From Chiridota heheva (taxonomy: Eukaryota > Echinodermata > Holothuroidea > Apodida > Chiridotidae), in contig JAIGNY010001448.1 in NCBI GenBank assembly GCA_020152595.1, positions 1 through 64,000 on the forward strand: a DNA stretch of 64,000 nucleotides. The letters are read 5' to 3'. Below, in pieces: positions 1-64,000 of this stretch. How positions within the stretch are numbered: position 1 is the first letter of the stretch; each line of letters opens with the position of its first letter. The notes under the pieces were generated by a model, which saw only the letters and a program-made list of their open reading frames with translations, made no database searches and was not told where the DNA came from. The translations under genes and the position numbers were made by a program.

Positions 1-90
1 TGGGTAGGGAGAATGGTGCATTACTCACTTTGTAAGAGCTCTCTTTTTTTCTGCGAATACTTTTTAAATAATTCTTCTTACATTATTCAG

Positions 91-51414
<51,324 letters not shown>

Positions 51415-51490
51415 GTAAGTCTTCTGTGTTCTGAGTTGATCCCAAAATCCTTCCTATAACTCCTTTCTCTCCATAACTTTTTCTCCCAAT

Positions 51491-51972
51491 CTCTTGATCA
51501 TAGTCAGTGATCTCTTGATCATGATCAGTGATCTCTTGCTTGATCATGATCAGTGATCTCTTTATCAGTGATCTCTTGATCATGATCAGTGATCTCTGGG
51601 TCATGATCAGTGATCTCTGGGTCATGATCAGTGATCTCTTGATCATGATCAGTGATCTCTTGCTTGATCATGATCAGTGATCTCTTTATCAGTGATCTCT
51701 GATAATGATCAGTGATCTCTTGATAATGATCAGTGATCTCTTGATCATGATCAGTAATCTCTTGATCATGATCAGTGATCTCTGGGTCATGATCAGTGAT
51801 CTCTTGATCATGATCAGTGATCTCTTGATAATGATTAGTGATCTCTTGATAATGATCAGTGATCTCTTGATCATGATCAGTAATCTCTTGATCATGATCA
51901 GTGATCTCTGGGTCATGATCAGTGATCTCTTGATCATGATCAGTAATCTCTTGATCATGATCAGTAATCTCT
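51491..51972. repeat. GATC-rich 21-bp minisatellite
   Basis: About 23 copies of CTCTTGATCATGATCAGTGA, each containing the palindrome TGATCATGATCA. It starts about 77 bp after the exon 11 donor. Long open frames on both strands are products of the repeat. Confidence 0.97.
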
Positions 51973-52166
51973 TAATTTTGATCCAATAGCAAGTAAATTA
52001 ATTTTGTGTGCCTTAAGTCGCTTGAATCTTTTTGAATGCAAGTTTTGAACGTTCAAGAATTAAAGAAAGTGCTTACGTAAAAAGAAAAAAGATGTGTGAA
52101 TTACCTCTTGCTCTACTTGAAGTGTCTTCACCGTCCCTTTGTATCTTTAATTTTGAGTACTTGAGA

Positions 52167-52334
52167 TGATAAACACTTTGTAAATGTTGAGTGGTGATTA
52201 CTTATTTTACGATAAACACTTTGTAAATGTCGAGTGGTGATTACTTATTTTATGATAAACACTGTAAATGTTGAGTGGTGATTACTTATTTTATGATAAA
52301 CACTGTAAATGTTGAGTGGTGATTACTTATTTTA
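52167..52334. repeat. 41-43-bp tandem repeat, four copies
   Basis: GATAAACACTTTGTAAATGT followed by TGAGTGGTGATTACTTATTTTA, with two copies lacking TT. Confidence 0.93.
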
Positions 52335-53001
52335 CGGTATTTTATTTATTTTCTCAAAAGCATGTATTCTGCAGTCTCCTCTCAACCTCAGATTTGTAGA
52401 CTTATCCTCCCATACCTTTGAAAATGGATAGTTTTATATCGGACTCATTGCTACTGATACTGATTATCTAGGTCAAAGTCCTCTATTGTTGTAAATAGAA
52501 ATAAATACAAAATGGTCGGCCTTTTTTGGCCTTGAAGGTTTATGGACAACCAAAAATGTTTCGTGTTTAATTACTTATTAAATTCGGAGGTGAACAATAT
52601 TTCACGTTTTGAAGAAAAGCATTTTGTTTTGAAGTTACTGTATTTGACGCATCCGGGGCATTTACGAAAATAGAATTGCACCACTTTTTAGGCCCAAAGT
52701 TTCTTCCTAATAATCGTCCAGGCCTCGTACAGTGTGCTATTCAGACTGCATTGTGTGAACTGGTTCTATACTAGCCCCACAATAACCACCACAAAACATT
52801 GTTGTGAATGTCAGACACAAAATAAACAAATAATGTAACAAAATTTATTTTAAGTCTTTAAATTAATCAAATGAATTATGTTATCACTCAAAATATGTTG
52901 GGTGGGTACTTATTAGAGCAGGCGCTTAATATGTTAAATATGGTATTCTTAGTATAAAGCATAATTTATGAGATTGTAGATTGGAGGAATGTCAAAGTTT
53001 C

Positions 53002-53173
53002 CATTGGGGTATGATCAATTTAAAAAAAAAAATCATGTGTTACTTCAACCTTCCCATTAAAGTCTCGATTGGGGTATGATCAATAAAAACAAAATTAATT
53101 CATGTGTTACTTCAGCCTTCCCATTAAAGTCTCGATTGGGGTATGATCAATTAAAACAAAATTAATTCATGTG
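53002..53173. repeat. about 65-bp tandem repeat, 2.6 copies
   Basis: ATTGGGGTATGATCAAT begins each copy, and CTTCCCATTAAAGTCTCG ends the first two. Confidence 0.92.
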
Positions 53174-56100
53174 TGTGCTTCTTCAGACTTTGTGGCAGGT
53201 GATATGAATTTGTTGGGATTTGCTGAGATTTTCTTGGCAATATATATTTTGTATTGTTGGCTCTAGACTGAACTAGTTGTTGAAAACAATCTGAACTAAT
53301 CACTCCTGTAGGATCTACTGCTCCTTTTAACCTGAATTCATCCTTTTTCACTAGATTAAATATTTAAAGTTTTGAAATGTTGTCCTTCCTGTTCCTTTAC
53401 CGCTTGCTTTGAGGCAGTATATAGCCTACTTTTGTACATGGAAAAAGAGGTACTCTGGATGTATCCAATATTTATTACTGAAAAATGCTAAATATAAGTA
53501 TTTTGGTTGATGCTTTGGTCATGCCAATGGGATATGGATGAGAGTGTCAATATTTAATTTTAATCTGTATTTGTTAGTATTTTTTAAACTTAAGATCTGT
53601 GGGTTGACATGGTTTAAGGTTAATGAATCAATAGAACGCTGCCTTGATTTTTATAACCATTAATTCCATTGTAATAATTTGTGTCACACTTTATATCTTC
53701 TTTCTAATGGGCTCTTTGTAAGGTTTTTGCTCTCTCTTCAGAGTGGAAGTTTAACTCTTTTAGTGAAGCGCTTGTCCCTTCCCATCTGACAAGGGTTGTT
53801 ATTAACCCTTGTTTGTAACTCTTGTCATACTTAAGTTGAGTGAAACACTGATTTCCATTTCAGGTATCCATAAAACAATGGTTCCTATTAACCCTTGTTA
53901 TATTGAAAATGAGTGAAATATGAGTCCCCTTTCCCGCCAATGTATGTCAAGGCTTACTATGAAGCGTTGTCAGACTCTAATTGATTGTGGTGCACATCCC
54001 CTTTGAGGTCCCCATCTGCTAAAGTTGAAGATTAAAAAAAAGGATTCTTCCACAGTAAATATAACTTTCTTGTAGAATCTCCATTCCTACAAATTCTTCT
54101 TCTTTGGATTGTTTAGTAATAGTTTTATAATATGTTGATAGTGACAAGAATACAGTTGACATTAGGGGTAAGTTTACAATGTCCTGTTTATTTGATAAAA
54201 TCAAGGTACATTCCAAAGTTTGTAGTTTTTTCTTGCCTAACGATTGCCTTAATTTCATGTTTAAGATTCCTTTCCTAATGTAGAGATGCCTAGTTGTTTA
54301 AGTCAATTATTAGTAAAATATTTGCAAATAGTTTGTTCTTTTATTTTGTCCATTGTAGTATCAGGTTTTTCTTACAGGAATAGCATGCAATGACTATCCA
54401 AAGTATAATCTGTTTATTTAACCTCACATCATTGTGACATAATTGTGATTTAGGTATATAATGTTGTGCAAGAACTTTATTTTGTGTTCACCCTAGGTCA
54501 TGAGGGTTATGGTATTGGTTCAAATGATAATAATAATGAATGATCATTTGATCAATGCATAAAAGAACATTTATATTCAAGTCTTATTTTAGTGGACATT
54601 ACATTTTGGAGGATACCACTGCATAAGCAGGTTGATACAAAGTGAATGAAAGACAAATCCACTTGATCAGAGGTGAAGCTAAATATATTCAGGAAATGAA
54701 GCCTCATTGGTTAATAATTTGCATTGTTTCTTCTTTCGCTTTTTGATGTGTATTTATGTTGAAAGGTCAACGACTTGCAAGGTTGCAGCTGAAAAGAGGA
54801 ACCTTCCATAGTCGATTCTGAAAGTGTATTTTCTAAAATGACCAGTGAGAATGAGTTCTTCATAAAAGATTCTTTTGTCTTGTTTTAAGGGCAACAAGTA
54901 ATGGGGATTATACATTATTATCCACAACAGAAGTGATTACTAAAATGCTTTTGTTCAGTTGTATTCTGAGTGTAAGTTTGAATTTCATAAGCATGTCAAA
55001 CTATTTATGTATAAAAGGAAAAAAATTTGTATGCTTTCCATAGTTTGAATGATTAGGTCTAAAAAGGTTTACGTTCCCTTTCTTGTGGAAAATTGTAAGG
55101 GAGGGTGGGGAAAAATAAGTTTTTTATTCATTTTTTTTTTTTTTCTCTCTTCCAATTTGGACTTTTGTAAGGATACTGTCTTCATGAACAAGCAAATGAA
55201 GAAGTTAATAGCCATCACTCAAAACAAGAACGCTGATTTTTTAGGTCATGTTTTCTCTTCGATTGAAATCAGATTAAAGACCGTCTGCGTGTGAAAAGTT
55301 TGAAGCACATGGAGCAGCACGGGGAACAGAGCGATCACTTGATCAAACAAATTGTATCACGTGGCTCGTGTTTGCTAAAACAGTTTCCTACACGTAGGAT
55401 ATTAATATGTAATATGGCAATACAAAAGTGGTTGCCATGCCATTTTTACGAAGCAGAGATTTTTGAAAATTAAACAAAAATAAGTTTTTCTAAAAACGCC
55501 ACCCCTATTTTTAGCGACTTAGGGGTCAAACAGAGGAGGGCAAACAAATGATCTTTTTTATTATAAAGTTATTCATGGACAAATGCAGATTACATTATTT
55601 ACTGCTGCTGGTGTCTTCATATGTAAACCAAGATTGTTAGTATAGTATTGTAGGCTTTCATGCAGAGAGGTCAGTATGATATTTGGCAGTCAAGTTATAT
55701 GGGCAGGTAGTAACAACCTGAGCTTAAATACTAAAAACCATAAAACAGCAAAAAGTCCCATCAAAATCAGTTAAAAATGAACTACTTTACAGCATTCTAA
55801 AACTAAGATACCAAATTAGCATAAATTGTGCAATATTTTGTGACCTTAGAATTGGACAACTAGAAAAATGTTCATGTTAATTGTTTTTCAGTCCTTCCTC
55901 CAAGTATTTTTAAATGGGAGAAGTTGGCTACAGTGAACAGGAAATTGGATAACTTGACCCAGATCTAACAATTGAATGCAATTTGAGACCCTGTAATATT
56001 TTAAGTTTGGAAAAATATTATGAATACCATTAAAGAATTTTAGCTGTCTTCTCTGTTCATACATCATCACTTTTGCACATGCTGAAAATGTTACAAACTT

Positions 56101-57976
56101 TGATTTATCAGAACTTAAAAACTTGAAGTGTCATTGTGACCATTTGAAGACTGTTCTGCTTAGAAATTAATGCTACACCTGCCCATAAACCTTTAAGCAG
56201 GGCATCTGTCATTCACTGCTTATGTTGATCTTTTTCAAGCTGTGAAGGGGATGGATTTGTTTTCTCTTGATCATACTGTAAGATGCAGAATGAGAATCTG
56301 CTTTCTCTCTTCCAGTCCCTTCCAGGTTTATTTCTAACAACCTCTTGACATATTTTGTATTTGTATCTCAAAATTATATATTGTGTGCCCTTCTCTTTTA
56401 CCTTATCTATCATCCACGGATGAGAGTGGGGTGGTATGGCTCCAGTGGGGTGGGATTTTTTTTTCTCCCCATGTTTTCTTTTCTCTCTGTTGTTGTATAG
56501 AAACATGCATGTATATAGTTAATAAACTTAGTAGTATTATTCAGATATCAAGAGGGAGTGCTCTACTCGTTAAGCCGTTAAGGTTTTTTAGAGCCTTTTT
56601 TTCACAACTTTTGTATTGTTATTATATATATTTTCCTATTGTTATAGTAATATTATGAATTATGAATGTTGTGATGAAACAAATAAACTATCGTTCTGCA
56701 TTTTGATCCAACTTCAAATTTGCAGATGCCCTTTTTATCACTGTTAATGAAAGTGACATGCTAGAGGCCCAGGGTTCAATCCCTGGTGGGTCTTCATTCA
56801 ACTAGCTAATCTATATAGCCTTAGCTGTTAAGAAAGTGATGTAAATACACAAACTACTCTTCATGAAAGTCAGTGGATTGTGACAATAAAATGAATTGAT
56901 CATATTTTTCACCCATTCCCTTTCAATAATATTCTCCAAATTAAACTACTGGGCACTTAAATGGATTGTAAAATATTCCTTGTAACCTCCAGACAGTACT
57001 AGAGGGGGTAAGTACAAGGACATTACTTTCCTTTAAAAAGGACAATAAGAAAAAACAAAGACCATATCACAAAAGGGTTGTTTGTTTAATCTAGTATTTT
57101 TGACAGTCTCGATTGCCTGATTATTAAACCAGACATTGATCAATTCCTAAACCCCCAAACTGTCCATATTTGTCAAATTGCTTTGATATACTTTCTTTTA
57201 ACTTTGTTCATATTGAATTAGGTTGAGTTTATTATGAAATATGAAGGTTAAAGCCCTTTCTTTGCACTTTAGTCTAGCAAATTTGAAAGAACTAAAGTTC
57301 ACCTTTATCCTAATTTCAACATTCACACTTCATATGGAAATAAACACAGTATTTACCTGAGTTAAAATTATGTGACATTGTAAAAAAATATAAAAAAAAC
57401 CTTATTTTTTTATTTGGCAGTTATTGCTTAATTCCTTTTGTGTGTCCCACTTCTGCCAAAATAAACCACAACAAAGCACTCATGTTATTCCCGGTGGCCT
57501 GTACCATTATTACAACATTTTTTACCAACCTCAATTTTCCTGATCAAATAAAAATGGTGATTTATTTGCCCTCAGAGTTATAAGAAAAGTTGAAAAAGTG
57601 CTGAAGTTTTTAAATGAAGAAAAGGAATGTTTGCAGGCTAGTCTACACTTCTTCTTTGGATTTTCCCATTGGAATTCAGGGGTGGTAGACTGGCAGATGG
57701 AATCGTATATTTTTAAAGAAGGGAATTGAAAACTACTATGAAAAAAAAATGTGAGAAATTATGTTGAGGAATGGAAGTTACAGTTAGTCTATGAATGAAA
57801 ATTTATCTAAGATAAAGTACAATTTCTAAATTTGATAAACTTTTAAAAAACGCAGACATTACTTATTTGTTTTTGGGACGATTTGATTTCATATTCTATC
57901 ATGTGGACATAATCCTTGGTTTCTTTTTATCTGTTGTAAAGGAGACCTAGATTTGTTGTTCATAGATTCATTAATA
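53174..57976. other. AT-rich sequence, no exon recognised
   Basis: Presumably an intron of PPP1R21. Short open frames (for example 55049-55473) lack recognisable motifs, and no coiled-coil exon matching the PPP1R21 C terminus was seen. Confidence 0.4.
56735..56905 (+). mobile_element. possible tRNA-derived SINE fragment
   Basis: GACATGCTAGAGGCCCAGGG then TTCAATCCCTGG contains a B-box-like GGGTTCAATCCC within a tRNA-like arm, followed by a non-tRNA body (AAGAAAGTGATGTAAATAC) and an AATAAAATG end. No clear A box. Confidence 0.45.
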
Positions 57977-58041
57977 CAAGTTTCCCTATATGGTGCTGCA
58001 CCATTTTCCCTATGTGGTGCTGCACCATATAGGGAAACTTG
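57977..58041. other. near-perfect 27-bp hairpin
   Basis: The left arm 57977-58003 (CAAGTTTCCCTATATGGTGC, continuing TGCACCA) and right arm 58015-58041 are reverse complements except for one position, across an 11-base loop. The size fits a miRNA precursor or a tiny palindromic repeat. Part of the arm is also directly repeated inside. Confidence 0.85.
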
Positions 58042-60925
58042 CATTGGTGCTTGGGCCAACCCTTCACATTTCGTCACAATGTATGTCTGTGAAGTATAGT
58101 AGATGTTTCTATGTCTTTTCAAACTGAGATATTCCCCACTATCACATTTTAAAGTTGTATTTATTCTTGAAATAATGTAATCACAGTCTTGACTACAGGA
58201 AGGGATGGGAGTCTGGGTCATTTCTGCTCCAAAGATTGAAATAAGAAAGGGTTCATTTACCAGTGCCTAGCTAAGTCTATGGCTGCCCTCTGTACATGTA
58301 CATGTTATTTTTTATTAGTAATTTAGATTATGGATTTTATGTAATTCTACAACTGCTTTTAACTTATAGTATGTAAGTAATTCCCATCTTTTCCAAACCC
58401 AAATTCCAAATTAGGAAACTTTCCTTCATCATCATCGTTGTTGTCATCGTTGTCAAATCTGAATCATCTTTATTTCATTGTATTGTTTCTCTTTTAGTAT
58501 TATCACTTTTTCAGCATTTTGCTAAAGGTTAATATCTTATGTAACATTAATGATTACACATAATTGCTTGTACTAATTTTTTGTACTTGTAGTCATGGTC
58601 ATGTACTTGTACTTGGCAAAATTTTAATTGATGTACTTGTACTCATGGTCATGTACTCATACTCAAACTCAGTCAAATGTACTCACACTACAAGTCTGGC
58701 TTTAACAGGATTTTCTGAATAACGTTATTTTTTTCTTACATTGTGATAAATATTGTAAGTGTAGAGTCAAATCATACTTTTGTATCTTCCTTTTATATTA
58801 ATAAAACGGGGTGTTAAGAAATAATGCACACATAAAGCGACTACACTAAAGACTATGGCGAAGCTCTGTTATGGAATAGACTTGTTCTGCGCATGTCCCG
58901 ATCTATGAGCAATCTATGAGATATCCTGATTGGGAGTACGAGCCGGACTGCTTGCTAAGATGTAATTTAATCAAAAGAGCAAAATGGCAAGATGAAATTA
59001 AGAAAACTCTGATCAGCACGTTGCTGATTGATGTACATAGTATAGGCTGTAACGATTTCCACTTCGTCCTGTGTTTAATATTAACACCCATTTTACTTCC
59101 ATTGACAAACTTTTCTCTGTAGCTTGTTGCGAGGCAATTAGTCAGATATATTTACTTCTCATGATCGTTTCTGTTGATAATGTGTGTGTTTATTAAAAAA
59201 TTCTTTGAGACACTCTCACAAGTTTTTTCCTTCTTGAGGCTGTGTCTTGATTATTTCTGTTTTTCTGTCTCTGTGGTCACTGGCCTGTGAGGTTATTGAA
59301 CTCAGAACATTTGTGTGTTTTTTATATTTTTATATCATAAATCTTGAAAGATCTCAGTAAAGACTAATTGTTTGTGAAGATTTCCTGCAGTTATTTCCTT
59401 GTATGCAAGCCTTTTTGAGTGTTTTTTAGATGTGATGTGTTCTAAATGAGTTTTGTTGAGGTGTAAAAATAGAAACAGAAAGTTTTCAGTAGAGGAAACA
59501 TTGATTTAGAATTGAAGGCAAATCAGGTCAAAGAAATTCAATAAAAGGTTATTTGTTACATTTCACCGGTCATCAAAAGTAGATGACCACTAATGAAGGT
59601 AGATGACCGGTCGTTCAAACACTGCTGAGTTGAAGTTGTTGAATTATTCGGACATTCGCCTCTTATAGAAGTTCAATGTACCCAAAGAGCCACTTTTTGT
59701 GGTCGTTCACCGTCTATTTTACTGGAGGTGATCAATAGCCTACACAGGAGATATCGCTTACGATTTGCTCTGATTTTAAAGGAAATATGATCCTTTCTGG
59801 GTTAGATGTAGGAAGTGATAGGTGCAATATAATGATGCCCAAGTGGGTTACCCTCACAACATAACACATTCAGGAATAATGAATTAATTGTTTAAGCCTA
59901 AAGTGAAATTGTTGCCTGAAATTGCCCGAGACATCTAATTGACGTCTTGGTAATTGATGAGGTGTCGGAAAAGAGAAAACAATTTCAACATTGTTTTATC
60001 CCATTTTCTAGTTATTGTTATGCTAATAAGCTCTTTTATTAAACAGTTTTTTTCTCTAAGAATTTGAAAACGATTTATACAGGAATGAGATATGGCATGT
60101 TTTAAACACAGATGTATCATTAACCTGATTCTAAATGACATGTTTTAAGTGGCTTGTGTGAATATTTCCGGATTTTAAAGCTGAAAGCTTTCAAATGAAT
60201 CAGCTGTTGTCACTTTTCCAGCTGAAGCAGACTATTTGGGATGAATTCAATTTTAGAGTGGATAGATTTATTGTTGCCTTACTGACCAGCAATGCTAAAC
60301 CATGCAACTAGAATGCATGATCACATGTAGTTTGTTTGTGACTAATAATAATAAGCTTCTTATAGCAGTGATCAACCTTAATTTATGATAAGAGTAGATA
60401 GTTGAGGTAAGTGAGGTCCCCAAAATTGCTGCTGTACTGGCTCCTCCCATGCAGTATGAAAAAGTAAATCATTGGTCAAATGGGATCAAAAGTTGGTGAT
60501 CTTTCTTTTACTCCTCTTGTTCAGTGCAGTAATCTAGAGTTGGTGGGGGCACAAGAGTGAAAATTCTTTACACCTGATTTGTCCATTTATAAAAAGTAGC
60601 ACAAACATTGCCTGAAAAAGAAGAAATGAATGTTTTACTTTCATGCACTGTTCCCTGAAAACACCGTAGGAGGCTCTCATAAGTTTGAATTTTATTGCTT
60701 TATCAATTAGTCAAAGAAGTCAATCACAGGGTGCCCCTAGAAACCTGTGCCCATTAAATTTCTCCCGCTTCTGCTGGCATATTTCTACTAGAAAATGCAA
60801 GTCCAGTTTCAATGCATTTGCAATGAAGCTTATTTCTTTTCCCTAAATGTCATTAATGGATGTCCCAATAAGATTTACTCATCAGTGGGAGGGCAATGGC
60901 ACTGATGACAATTAAATACATAAAT
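58042..60925. other. AT-rich sequence, no exon recognised
   Basis: At 58575-58690 there is a patch of GTACTTGTACT/CATGGTCATGTACT words in loose repeat. Around 59565-59615 ACCGGTCATC and GATGACCGGT form a short inverted pair. Nothing coding is recognised. Confidence 0.4.
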
Positions 60926-61055
60926 CAAAATAGATTTATGACCATAAGGCTTGTGTTACCTGTCATTAACCTATTTACTACATCAAACATATTAACTTTC
61001 TATTTTGATATCTTGTAAATGAAAGTAATTAAATAATTAAAGTTAAACTATAAAC
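60926..61055 (+). repeat. dispersed duplicate, copy 1
   Basis: CAAAATAGATTTATGACCAT, then TGTCATTAACCTATTTACTA and a following AAAGTTAAACTATAAAC, repeated at 61851-61976 with about ten differences. Confidence 0.92.
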
Positions 61056-61850
61056 CAGGAACCTATATTTTGTTTCTGTTTGGTGTATCAAGCATTTAAA
61101 AGCTAATGAATGTTGTATCTCTGCCATGGTCACAATGCATCAATCAAGCAAAATGTATACATGCAGTGGGCATTTTGATGCTGGTGGGGCTGCATAATTA
61201 GTATTTGTAAGGTCTGTGGGACAGGTACATTCTTATTTTATAAAAGGAGCATAACCTTCTGAGTAGGATTTTTAAAAGGAGCATACATATTTGAATAGAA
61301 AAGTCTTTAAATCAAATAATAGATTTGATTTTTTATATTATCAAGTTAGGGCTGATCAAAGTTAAATAGTTGGTAATAAATGCAAAAATGTGTGAACAAG
61401 AAGACAGTTGGAAATCTGTATTTGTAATCCTCCTTTATCTCCTTTGTTTCAAATCTTGAAATATGGGAGTGCCCTTTTTGAGATTTAGGATTTAAAATAA
61501 TAAAATTCATGAGAAATAATAACTCGCATTCAAACATTGCACCAAATAACAAAAGTCCTTTTCCCCCCTAAAAATTTCATAAACTCATAACTGAAAATTC
61601 ATAAAGTGTAAAATAATTTCTTTGTACATGAATTTGATGGGCATTTTTGCCTTTGTCACAATTTGTAATGGATCTAGCTAAATATTATATTTACCTGTCC
61701 ATATATCATAAATCCATATTCTCTTTTTCCTAATCAGCCCTTTCCTGATTGAATTCACCATTCACCTATTTAGTTTGATTAAAATATTGGTGTTTTCTTG
61801 ATTGACAGCCACAGGGAAGGGGGGGGGGGAAGGCTGGAGGCTTTAGCCTC

Positions 61851-61976
61851 CAAAATAGATTTATGACTATAAGAATTGTGTTACCTGTCATTAACCTATT
61901 TACTACATCAAACATATTAACTTTCTATTTTTATATCTTGTAAACGAAAGTAATTAAATAAGTTAAACTATAAACT
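61851..61976 (+). repeat. dispersed duplicate, copy 2
   Basis: Second copy of the block at 60926-61055, in direct orientation 0.9 kb downstream and preceded by a G9 run. Confidence 0.92.
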
Positions 61977-64000
61977 GAAACTTGAAGGAAAGGGCCCGAA
62001 ATGAAGAACATTTCCCGAAATTTAAAGAAATTTCTTGAAAATTGGAAAAATAGTCCCGAAAAATTAAAGGAGAATTTCCGATTAGCAGCAAAGTCAGTTA
62101 TGGAACTTAATTTACTAGTTTAATTTTTCCACTTATGACCAGAAAATTATTAGAGTTCTTGTCCCCATCTGCTTGAGAAGTGACCCTTCCTATGCCTATG
62201 TACCAATATGGTAGGGAGTTAGTGTACAGGGTTTAATATGAATGTGATGTTGCCTTTAATTTTCACCATTTACTTCTTCAGCCCCCTCACTTCAAAAATT
62301 GCTGCTCCAAGGTCCCTGTGCCAGTTTTGCTACTTACTTTCAAGAACTGTAATACACTGTTTTAATTTACTTAAACACCTTTAAAGATATTTAAAAGTCT
62401 TAATAGCATTTAATCATAAATATTCATTTAAAGACTTTGTCTAAAACCATTTTAAGGGATGCTCTTTTAGAACTTTGATATTGGATGTAAAACATCCCTA
62501 ATTAAAATGGACTGATCCAATTTGTATTGCCTTTGTGTAGTCTTTGAATAAGTAAATGTGCTCCCTTTCTGTTCCCACAACATTCACTCTTATTTGTGTG
62601 ACCTTTTTGTTAAATCACACTTTTGGAAGTTTGGTTTAACTTGAATATGCTTTTCTTATAAGTAATGTAAATGAGTCTTCAATTTTTTGTCTTTTTATGA
62701 AATCTCTGATGAGAAAAATTAAATTATTCTTTAAAGATACATACTAAGAAATTTTGTTCAATTTAATGAATGACAAAATATAGGATGGCATAAATTTTCA
62801 AGATCTTATCTTGTCTTTAGTGCTCAGTAGGTTTTTGATTAGAAATAAATAAAGTTTAGTTCCAATTCCCGAGGAGGAGTCAGTAAGTTGTTAAAATTAT
62901 TTTTAATATTGGCATTTTGAAGCTAAGCCATATTCCGGAATAGATCAAATATTCATTATTTTAGTTTGGTATAGAATGTTACATGCCATTCACCCAGTAA
63001 GTAGATTTGGGGCTGTAATTGACTGAATGGGGACAATATGGATGGGAGGGGGGGAGGTTATCACTATGAGCTGCTTATCTTTAAGTTAAATCAGCTACAA
63101 ACTTATAAAGATACTAATACAATTCCAAGATTGATAACATATGTGTCATATATTACTGATCATATATAAAAGTAGCCAAGGTTTGCTATGCAGAAGAAAT
63201 CACAATTTTCCTCCAAAAATTGTTTAGGATTTAAATAAAAAGAGAGCAAAAGATAAGTTTGGGATCTACAATGGCGTTATGTTGCCGAGCAATGCTAATT
63301 GTTGCACAGAGGAAAATGAAAATGTTCAATGTTTGCTGAATTGGTCACTGATGGGTAAATTTTAGTACAGGTTGGTTGAAAATGTTTTTTCTGGTTCAAG
63401 AAAGGGCACACCAGTAGCTTAACACACACCCTCCCCCCCCCCCCCCCCTCCTCTCTCCCTCCCAATATCTTGTAACTTATTGGAGAGGATATGAAAAACA
63501 GTAAAGTGATGAAAGAATCAAAACCTTAACTTTTGTGAAGAAGGTATTAAATATTAAAGAAAGATTTTTATCTGAAACTTACCGGTATTCAACTGCTCTC
63601 TTCATAGCAGTTAAAAACCTCTTCTCAAGGAGCTATAAGCTTAAATTGCAAGAGTTTGTAAAGAACTTATCAATGTTGACTTTTAAATTTTGAACAGAAT
63701 TGAAGCTAACTATTGACTCAGTCAAACCATATATGAGAGATAATCCTTTGTATATGTGTGAGACTATGGATCACATTTATTGTATTTAAAGGCCTATGGA
63801 CAAGTACAAAAGAGTTCAATAGTCTTTTAATTTTAGAAATAAAGTGTGTATTTTTCAAGTTTTTTAGTATATTGAAAAAATGTGATGTATGAACAGGAAA
63901 ACTCCTCAGAATGCTTTTGTTATTCTTTATATTTCTTCCCTTATTTTTAACTTTGAAAATGTTCAAAATGCCTTCTCCAGCTTGAGGTTGGTTGGGGGCC
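61977..64000. other. AT-rich sequence to window end
   Basis: No exon recognised. A C16 run at 63433-63448 (in a C/T-rich tract 63430-63465) is the only low-complexity landmark. Confidence 0.4.

Noticed and set aside
55049..55473. Two adjacent short open frames as a further exon or gene
   Set aside because: No PPP1R21 similarity, no convincing splice phase and no recognisable domain.
57588..57660. Candidate PPP1R21 exon (KVLKFLNEEKECLQ)
   Set aside because: The acceptor frame runs into stops and the residues do not match the expected coiled-coil exon.
51415..64000. Next exon of PPP1R21 (TTKRSYEDQL region)
   Set aside because: No matching codons were seen by eye on the + strand; the exon probably lies beyond the window.

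Overview
The window is animal genomic DNA. It holds the middle of one spliced host gene on the + strand, and almost everything else is transposon-derived or tandemly repeated. Eleven exons between 91 and 51414 encode the ortholog of PPP1R21 (KLRAQ-motif protein 1, a Rab5-effector FERRY-complex subunit). Each exon has AG/GT boundaries and all splice phases agree. The first exons (KLRAQ region) and the last exons (TTKRSYEDQL region) lie outside the window. The eleven exons total about 1.53 kb of coding sequence, separated by introns of 1.2 to 15 kb. The organism looks like an invertebrate with AT-rich introns and many transposons, possibly a marine deuterostome such as an echinoderm; this placement is inference and not secure.

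Layout: exon 1 (91-218) is followed by extra copies of its own 3' end and splice donor. The exon 1-2 intron holds LINE copy A (644-3149). The exon 2-3 intron holds a small TTAA-flanked piggyBac-like MITE and a partial second copy. The 15-kb exon 3-4 intron holds a decayed DIRS-like retrotransposon (unit 1, 6168-17917) with two later insertions inside it: a nearly complete RNase H-encoding LINE (copy B, 8089-13193, 8-bp target duplication) and a hAT-type non-autonomous transposon (15748-16789, 8-bp target duplication). The exon 4-5 intron holds LINE fragment D and a second DIRS-like unit (21870-29693). Unit 2 has long inverted terminal repeats and an internal complementary region, and its interior is filled with GC-rich tandem repeats. 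The exon 5-6 intron holds a tRNA-derived SINE and LINE copy C. Later introns hold a second hAT-like element (42584-43013), LINE fragment E, and several minisatellites close to exons 8, 9 and 11. From 51415 to the window end there is no recognised coding exon, only repeats and unique AT-rich sequence.

All protein-coding signal outside PPP1R21 comes from decayed retrotransposons: ORF1 with zinc knuckles, APE endonuclease, RT and RNase H in the LINE family, and RT/RNase H in the DIRS-like unit. Many small indels separate LINE copies A and B. In host exon 3 the similarity to human PPP1R21 changes reading frame several times. Residual assembly errors are therefore a live possibility in parts of the window.
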